Assembly: GCA_027118455.1 (NCBI GenBank)
Contig: JAJAYZ010000087.1
Location: 1 to 43,785, forward strand
DNA from: Actinomycetes bacterium
GTDB lineage: Bacteria > Actinomycetota > Actinomycetes > JAHEKZ01
Length of the DNA stretch: 43,785 nt
Direction of reading: 5' to 3'
The position numbers and the translations under genes are program-made. How positions within the stretch are numbered: position 1 is the first letter of the stretch; every line of letters begins with the position of its first letter. The notes under the pieces are model-generated. The model saw only the letters and a program-made list of their open reading frames with translations. It ran no database searches and was not told the origin of the DNA. Shown one piece after another: positions 39,601-43,785 of this stretch.

Positions 39601-39956
39601 GTGCCGGCCCTCATCTCCATGGCCAGCACCTGGCGAAGCGCGGCCAGCTGTTCGGGCACCGCGCGGTAGTGCACCCACGTGCCGTGCTTGCGCGACGTCA
39701 CGAGCCCAGCCTCGCGCAGCACCTTGAGGTGGTGGCTGACGGTGGGCTGGCTCTTGCCGACCGGAGCAGTCAGATCACAGGCACAGACCTCGCCGGACGG
39801 TGCAGCGGCAATGATGCTGAGCAGCCGAAGGCGCACCGGGTCGGAGAGCGCCTTGAACGCCTGCGCCAGCTGCGCCGACGACGCCGCATCGAGAGGGTCA
39901 AGGCCGAGGGGTGCGCAGCACAGGTCGTCAACCAGGAGCGGGAGGGAGGTGGTCAT
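39597..39956 (-). CDS. arsR: ArsR-family arsenic repressor
   Basis: A 119-residue winged-helix repressor. An N-terminal Cys pair (DDLCCAPLG) and CACDL in the helix before the recognition helix give candidate As(III) ligands; the recognition region is GKSQPTVSHHLKVLREAGLV. The C-terminus is RKHGTWVHYRAVPEQLAALR. It should release the operator on binding arsenite. The ATG at 39956 has TAGAGT six bases upstream. Its stop overlaps acr3. A 12-bp perfect palindrome lies directly upstream of its promoter. Confidence 0.93.
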   Translation of the reverse strand: MTTSLPLLVDDLCCAPLGLDPLDAASSAQLAQAFKALSDPVRLRLLSIIAAAPSGEVCACDLTAPVGKSQPTVSHHLKVLREAGLVTSRKHGTWVHYRAVPEQLAALRQVLAMEMRAGT

Positions 39957-39968
39957 GAAGTGACTCTA
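39957..39968 (-). promoter_or_regulatory. Leaderless -10 box for arsR-acr3
   Basis: TAGAGT (39968-39963, minus strand), six bases, ATG at 39956. It abuts the operator at 39972-40001. Confidence 0.6.
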
Positions 39969-39971
39969 TCC

Positions 39972-40001
39972 ATAGTTGTCGATGAATGTATCGACAACTA
40001 T
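39972..40001. promoter_or_regulatory. ArsR operator
   Basis: ATAGTTGTCGAT (39972-39983) and ATCGACAACTAT (39990-40001) are a perfect inverted repeat with a six-base spacer. It covers the spacer and -35 region of the arsR promoter and is the clear candidate site for autorepression. Confidence 0.85.
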
Positions 40002-40089
40002 CGAATCAACGGACACGATCCTGAGCTCTCCGTCACTCTCATCCACGATGGCTGCGGCGCCGAAGACGTCTGCTGCCCGAGCTGAGGCG

Positions 40090-41565
40090 TCAGCCCAGCC
40101 TGGTCCGTCGGCGGCGCACCAACGTTGCTCCCATGAGCAGCAACGTGACTCCCCAGAGTGCCAGGCGGGCGACGTTCACGGTCGCAGTATCGGTGCCACC
40201 GTTACCCTCTGAGATCGTGTACGTGAACGAGTCAGTCCCCGACCAGTTCCACGTCGGGGTGTACGTCACCGACGTCCCAGCGAACGACACCGCACCGTTC
40301 GACGCCGAACCCATACCCGTCACCGTCAACGCGTTGCCATCAGGATCAGTGTCCTTCCCCCTCGGGTCGAACGACAGCGAAGCATCCTCATTGATCGCCT
40401 GGGAATCGTTCACAGCGTCCGGGGGGTCATTCACCGGGTTGACGGTCACGTTCACCGTGGCGGTCGAGCAGAGCGGTGTCGGGGCAGTCGAGTCGCAGAT
40501 CTGGTAGGTGAAGCTGTCCGAGCCGTTGAAGTTGGCCGAGGGTGAGTACCGAATCTGGCCACCAACCACACTGGCGGTTCCGTCCGATGGCTGCGTTGCC
40601 ACTGACAGGGAGGAGGGGTTGAGGTTTCCGTTGACATCGGAGTCGTTGGCGAGCACGTCGATGTCGACGTTGGTGTCCTCGTTGGTCGTACCATTGTCGT
40701 TGACCGCATCCGGGGCTATCGGCGCGTAGGTTGAGGTGAGCGACAGCAGGTTCGGCTCAGCGCCGCCATCGTCGTTGTAGTGGTAGGACGATCCCGAGAA
40801 GTCATAGATCATTCCGGAGACGTTCTGCGAGCCGGTTGCGAGCACCTTAAAGGTGATCGCCAGCGTCATCCCGCTGCCACCGACCTTGCCACCGGTGAAT
40901 CCGTTGGGCCCGATGCAGCTGCGGTAGGTGCCGCTGGTCCTGTTGTTGTCCCACCCACAGGCGTTTGAGTACACCTGGGTGTTGGTTCCACCCGCTGGCG
41001 TCGGATAACTGGCGGTAAACGACTCGATCTGGAACATCGAGTTGTTGAAGTAGAACGCCGTCACCAGCTGCTCGTAGCCACCGGGTGCCGTCTTTGCTGT
41101 GACGTTGACGGTGCACGTGGATCCCACGTACACCGTCTCGGTAGCCGTGATGCAGCTGGCTCCGGGGTTGTTCACCAGTGCCAGCGCCGTGACCGCGTTG
41201 CGGTTCTGCGACACCAGCTTCTCGACGTAGATCTAACGGTTGGCCGGTGTGGAGACCGCAAAAACCGAATCGCCGGTCGCCGTGACCTGGAATTGGCGGG
41301 CCGTGTTGTACGCAGAAGAGTTGCGGGTCACCTGGACGTTGAAGTAGTAGTCACGGCAGGCGCCGGCGCCGAGTGACGCCGTGCTGAAGGACGTCGTGTT
41401 GGTCAGGTTGACGTAGGTGTTCGCGCTGAGCCAGCTCCAGTTGACCCCGACGTTGGCCACCGGGCTGGTACCGGTGTTGCAAACCCGGCCACCCACCGGG
41501 AAGACGTTCGGCCCCGCGTTCATAATCCGTTCCCCCACGTACGCATGCCAACACCCATCAGTCAT
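40090..41565 (-). pseudogene. Surface protein with cadherin-like repeats, split by an in-frame UAG
   Basis: Two frames in the same register, 41233-41565 and 40090-41214, are separated only by a TAG at 41235-41233. The text reads STPANR, stop, IYVEKLVSQNRNAV, so the protein is continuous if the stop is ignored. The first part is a beta-sandwich segment (VGVNWSWLSANTYVNLTNTT). The second part is a Cys-containing domain (TVNVTAKTAPGGYEQLVTAF), then two Ig/cadherin-like repeats with NDxxxxNED motifs (DAVNDNGTTNEDTNVDIDVL and DAVNDSQAINEDASLSFDP), and a C-terminal membrane anchor LALWGVTLLLMGATLVRRRR. No signal peptide is found at the N-terminal end, so the 5' end is probably damaged too. It was probably a cell-surface protein anchored by its C-terminus. 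A 12-14-bp hairpin covers the first ATG. Confidence 0.75.
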
Positions 41566-41588
41566 AGCGGGACGCCCCCGCTTGACTG
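41559..41588. repeat. Hairpin over the start of the surface-protein remnant
   Basis: CAGTCATAGCGGG (41559-41571) pairs with CCCGCTTGACTG (41577-41588) apart from one bulged base, and includes the ATG at 41565. The 167-bp gap 41566-41732 is AT-richer than its surroundings; no promoter or signal-peptide frame is visible in it. Confidence 0.7.
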
Positions 41589-41732
41589 ATCCCTTCGGGT
41601 GAAAAGCGGCAATGCTTAATGGGAGTCGGGAGAAGGTGAACGATTTGGCCTGGTTTTGGGCCTTTATGAGTCAGAAGGACTACACCGTTTAAGAGGAGTT
41701 GCGCTCCCCGGCAGCTATAAGCAGCGTGCAGT

Positions 41733-42755
41733 TCAGCCGATCAACGGACGGATCCGTCCGACGGGCTCACCGTGGCCGAGGACGGGGATCGTCCCCCAGC
41801 GCTCGAGGGCTGCGACATCGGCCCCGGGCTCGGACGCTGCGCCAAGCGCCAGCAGCGCAGCCACCAGCACAACCTGCCCAGCGCGGAATCCGCCGTCGGC
41901 GACCTTCACCACGGCTGTCCCGCCATCCGGCAGCGCCGCCACGTAGGTGGACTCAGCGCCGTCCTTGACCAGGAGCCCAGGCACCGCCCGCATCAGTCCG
42001 GTCACCTCAGATTGCTCACCGCCGACGAACTCCGGATGCGCGCGCATCGCGTCGGCCACCGCAGCCAGTTCGGTTGGACGCCCTCGTTCTCCGGCCGGGA
42101 GGTAGTCGCCGGAGCGTCTTTCGGCTGTTTCGGTGACAGCTCTGCGGTAGGCCGATGCCAAGGCCGGCATCGGCATCGCCCACGCGGGCGCACCGCAGCC
42201 GTCGACAGCGGTGTGCGAAACGGGCTCGGCGATCACTGACTCCACAAATGAGCGCAACGCCAGTTGGAGCGGGTGGTCGACGTCGAGGTACGTCGCTACG
42301 TCCCACCCGCAGACGACACACGTTGCAAGCATCGCCGCATGTTTGCCCGAGCACCCGTGCAGGATCGGTCGGGCGATCCCGTCGCCGCGAATCACATCGC
42401 GGCGCGCGTCGGCGTCCTCCGGAAGTGAGGGGGCCGTCTGCAGTGCCGACTCGTCGAGCCCGGCGGACGCCAGCAGCTCGCGCACAGCGTCAACATGCTT
42501 CGGCTCCCCCCAGTGGGAGGCCGCCGATAGCGCGAGCAACTCTCCCTCGAGCTCGAGCCCGAGATGGCGCATCCCAGCAGCCTGCATCAGCTTGTTGGCG
42601 CTGCGCGGATGAACCGGGGCGTCCACATCCCCGGCCGAGAGCAAGACTTCACCGGAGGCGCTGATGGCGAGCAACCGTCCAAAGTGGATGCCCTCATCGA
42701 AGCCGTTCCGCTCCACTGCGGCAAGCGGCATGTAGCCAGAGATTCCTTCGGTCAT
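41733..42755 (-). CDS. Asparaginase, PF06089 (Rhizobium-type) family
   Basis: A 340-residue protein of the Rhizobium etli-type asparaginase family, structurally related to serine beta-lactamases rather than the AnsA/AnsB group. Signature stretches are PVHPRSANKLMQAAGM, ALSAASHWGEPKHVDAVREL, ILHGCSGKHAAMLATCV, AVDGCGAPAWAMPM and GLLVKDGAESTYVAAL; the SxxK of SANK and the Ser-Gly-Lys-His segment form the active site. It hydrolyses asparagine to aspartate in the cytosol. The ATG at 42755 (MTEGISGYMPLA) fits the family start; an ATG at 42773 is possible. It lies 66 bp downstream of rsiG on the same strand. Confidence 0.9.
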   Translation of the reverse strand: MTEGISGYMPLAAVERNGFDEGIHFGRLLAISASGEVLLSAGDVDAPVHPRSANKLMQAAGMRHLGLELEGELLALSAASHWGEPKHVDAVRELLASAGLDESALQTAPSLPEDADARRDVIRGDGIARPILHGCSGKHAAMLATCVVCGWDVATYLDVDHPLQLALRSFVESVIAEPVSHTAVDGCGAPAWAMPMPALASAYRRAVTETAERRSGDYLPAGERGRPTELAAVADAMRAHPEFVGGEQSEVTGLMRAVPGLLVKDGAESTYVAALPDGGTAVVKVADGGFRAGQVVLVAALLALGAASEPGADVAALERWGTIPVLGHGEPVGRIRPLIG

Positions 42756-42821
42756 CGCGGCATCAGCGGACACTCGACGACCAGAAGTGGCACCCAGGGG
42801 GACATTCGGCGGGCTTGGGGG

Positions 42822-43412
42822 TCAGCGGCCGGCGAGCAGGTCGTCGACGGTCGCCTCACCTGACTGGTAGCGGCGGGCGATCTCGGCGGTGCACGCATCC
42901 ATGACCTCTTGGACGCGGCGACGGTTGCGCGAGACGGCAGCTTCGTAGTGGGCCAGGCGCGAGAGCGACTCAGCCAACTCTTCGTCCGTGCGGTTGACGA
43001 CGTCAGAGACACCAACGTCGGAGACCAGCTGCTCGACCGACCGACGGTGCTCGGCGACGCGCGACGGCTCAACGGTGGTGTGCCGCCCCATGCCGTGCGG
43101 GGCGCCTGCGGGTCCGTCGGCCAAGATGCCGGCGAGCTGGTCGACCAGCGACCCGCGCTCGTCGCCGGTGCGCCGGCTCAGCTCGGCGCGGACGATATCG
43201 ATCCGACCCTGCAGCAGCCGGCGGACGTAGGAAAGGTCGGCCTCCTCCTGCTCGGCCTCATGACGTCGCGACCGCACGTCGGCAAGTTCTACCGACCCGA
43301 GGCCGACCAGAAACGTCTCGTCGAGCACGTGGTCGATCCGCCGACGTCCACCTGGCATCGGGTCGATGCCGGCGACCTCAGGCGCGTCGGTCGAGCTGGA
43401 TTCGCTGCTCAT
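42822..43412 (-). CDS. rsiG: c-di-GMP-responsive anti-sigma factor RsiG (AmfC-type)
   Basis: A 196-residue, helix-rich protein. It holds two copies of the c-di-GMP signature E(X)3S(X)2R(X)3Q(X)3D exactly: E57-S61-R64-Q68-D72 in EADLSYVRRLLQGRID and E157-S161-R164-Q168-D172 in EAAVSRNRRRVQEVMD, 100 residues apart. In Streptomyces RsiG these two helices bind a c-di-GMP dimer, which arms the protein to hold the sigma factor WhiG. IDHVLDETFLVGLGSVELAD and YQSGEATVDDLLAGR complete the AmfC-type protein. The ATG at 43412 follows GAGGAG and overlaps the stop of the BKACE gene (ATGA). No whiG-like gene is in the window. Confidence 0.9.
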   Translation of the reverse strand: MSSESSSTDAPEVAGIDPMPGGRRRIDHVLDETFLVGLGSVELADVRSRRHEAEQEEADLSYVRRLLQGRIDIVRAELSRRTGDERGSLVDQLAGILADGPAGAPHGMGRHTTVEPSRVAEHRRSVEQLVSDVGVSDVVNRTDEELAESLSRLAHYEAAVSRNRRRVQEVMDACTAEIARRYQSGEATVDDLLAGR

Positions 43413-43785
43413 GCGGGGACTCCTCGGCGATCCTTGACCTTCAGCAGGCTTCGGGCGTCGTCCGGCGTCATCGGCGGACGTTGAAAGAGTGTCGCAGCCT
43501 GGGCTGCACGCTCGACCAGCTGGGCGTTGTCTCGCACTGGAACGCCGCGCGCCCAGGTGACGACGTCCTCCAGGCCGACCCGCAGGTGGCCCCCCGTAGC
43601 CAGCGCGGCGTACATCACCGGCATCGTGGTCCGGCCCACCCCGGTGGCCGCCCACGAGGCCCCATCGGGCAGCGCCGCGACGGCGGTGATCAGCGCCGCA
43701 GCAGTGGCGGGCGGCCCCCCCCCCCCCGCCCACACCAGCACCAAATAAAAACACGCACCTATAAAAAAAAAAAATCCCCCCACCC
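43409..43785 (-). CDS. BKACE / DUF849 (beta-keto acid cleavage enzyme), 5' end missing and end sequence unreliable
   Basis: The readable C-terminal part, about residues 25-124 of the frame, is typical of BKACE: LPDGASWAATGVGRTTMPVM, the GGHLRVGLED signature, then RDNAQLVERAAQAA and a Pro/Asp-rich end (MTPDDARSLLKV). These enzymes condense a beta-keto acid with acetyl-CoA to give acetoacetate and a new CoA ester. The N-terminal half with the zinc ligands lies beyond the edge. From about 43715 the sequence turns into C13, short AT-rich stretches and A12, which looks like read artefact, so the first 23 or so residues of the frame are meaningless. The stop overlaps the rsiG start. Confidence 0.8.
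   Translation of the reverse strand, partial: VGGFFFFIGACFYLVLVWAGGGGPPATAAALITAVAALPDGASWAATGVGRTTMPVMYAALATGGHLRVGLEDVVTWARGVPVRDNAQLVERAAQAATLFQRPPMTPDDARSLLKVKDRRGVPA
43715..43785. other. Low-quality contig end
   Basis: A run of 13 C (43715-43727), CCAAATAAAAACACGC, a run of 12 A (43763-43774) and a final C-rich piece are unlike the rest of the GC-rich coding sequence and do not continue the BKACE protein. They are best explained as an assembly or sequencing artefact. Confidence 0.85.

Noticed and set aside
41566..41732. Possible riboswitch upstream of the surface-protein remnant
   Set aside because: The region folds into a hairpin but shows no c-di-GMP, cobalamin or other known aptamer consensus.
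1..43785. CRISPR arrays, prophage or transposase genes
   Set aside because: No direct repeats with unique spacers, no phage structural or integrase genes and no transposase were seen. The palindromic elements are the only mobile-looking sequences.

Overview
This window is a GC-rich actinobacterial contig. The organism makes mycothiol, because it carries mshA and an S-(hydroxymethyl)mycothiol dehydrogenase. Other actinobacterial markers are CarD, SenX3-RegX3, a DUF3263/LytR_C pair, an HbhA-like protein and the anti-sigma factor RsiG. Several blocks match Mycobacterium tuberculosis gene order from memory: Rv0430-0431, Rv2259-2260, Rv3579c-Rv3584, Rv0486-0491 and Rv0474-0476. The genus cannot be fixed from the sequence. 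Both ends look like assembly breaks: the left lies inside a 24-bp tandem repeat, the right in poly-C/poly-A sequence of poor quality.

Layout. 1-645: partial LytR_C envelope protein and DUF3263 protein. 861-3092: cupin, NUDIX and FAD amine-oxidase-like genes. 3100-3234: large palindromic element. 3245-5675: PLP decarboxylase and acyl-ACP desaturase. 5676-6671: decayed AbiEi/DUF559 gene bracketed by two copies of a second palindromic element. 6679-8852: coupled M20 deacylase and DDAH-like amidinohydrolase. 8970-10681: mycothiol-dependent formaldehyde detoxification. 10678-13685: two-component system divergent from a DUF347/COG4705 membrane protein. 13783-18531: a small protein, a PII-like protein and a 1411-residue natural fusion of DabB and DabA (inorganic carbon pump), which is the most striking gene here. 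18776-20191: tRNA-Thr, GNAT, membrane protein. 20349-28187: carD, PIN/TRAM, ispD, ispF, alpha/beta hydrolase, cysS and rlmB, divergent from a redoxin-like gene and an lpqE-like gene. 28188-28333: second copy of the first palindrome family. 28352-33965: regX3-senX3, phoU, gpm, AhpD-like, ybjN and mshA, with a PHO-box-like triplet between senX3 and phoU. 34216-38471: GNAT, hemerythrin remnant, alaX, hydrolase, DUF2516, hbhA-like and XRE regulator. 38515-39956: arsR-acr3 arsenite efflux with a near-ideal operator. 40090-43785: surface protein split by an in-frame UAG, asparaginase, rsiG and a partial BKACE gene.

Two patterns run through the window. Many genes have a TANNNT -10 box exactly 6-7 nt before the start codon, which predicts leaderless mRNAs and was used here to choose starts. 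Many same-strand neighbours overlap by ATGA, GTGA, TGATG or TAGTG, suggesting translational coupling. Mobile elements with transposase, CRISPR arrays and phage genes were not seen. Gene calls come from reading the translations and family knowledge; no database search was possible.
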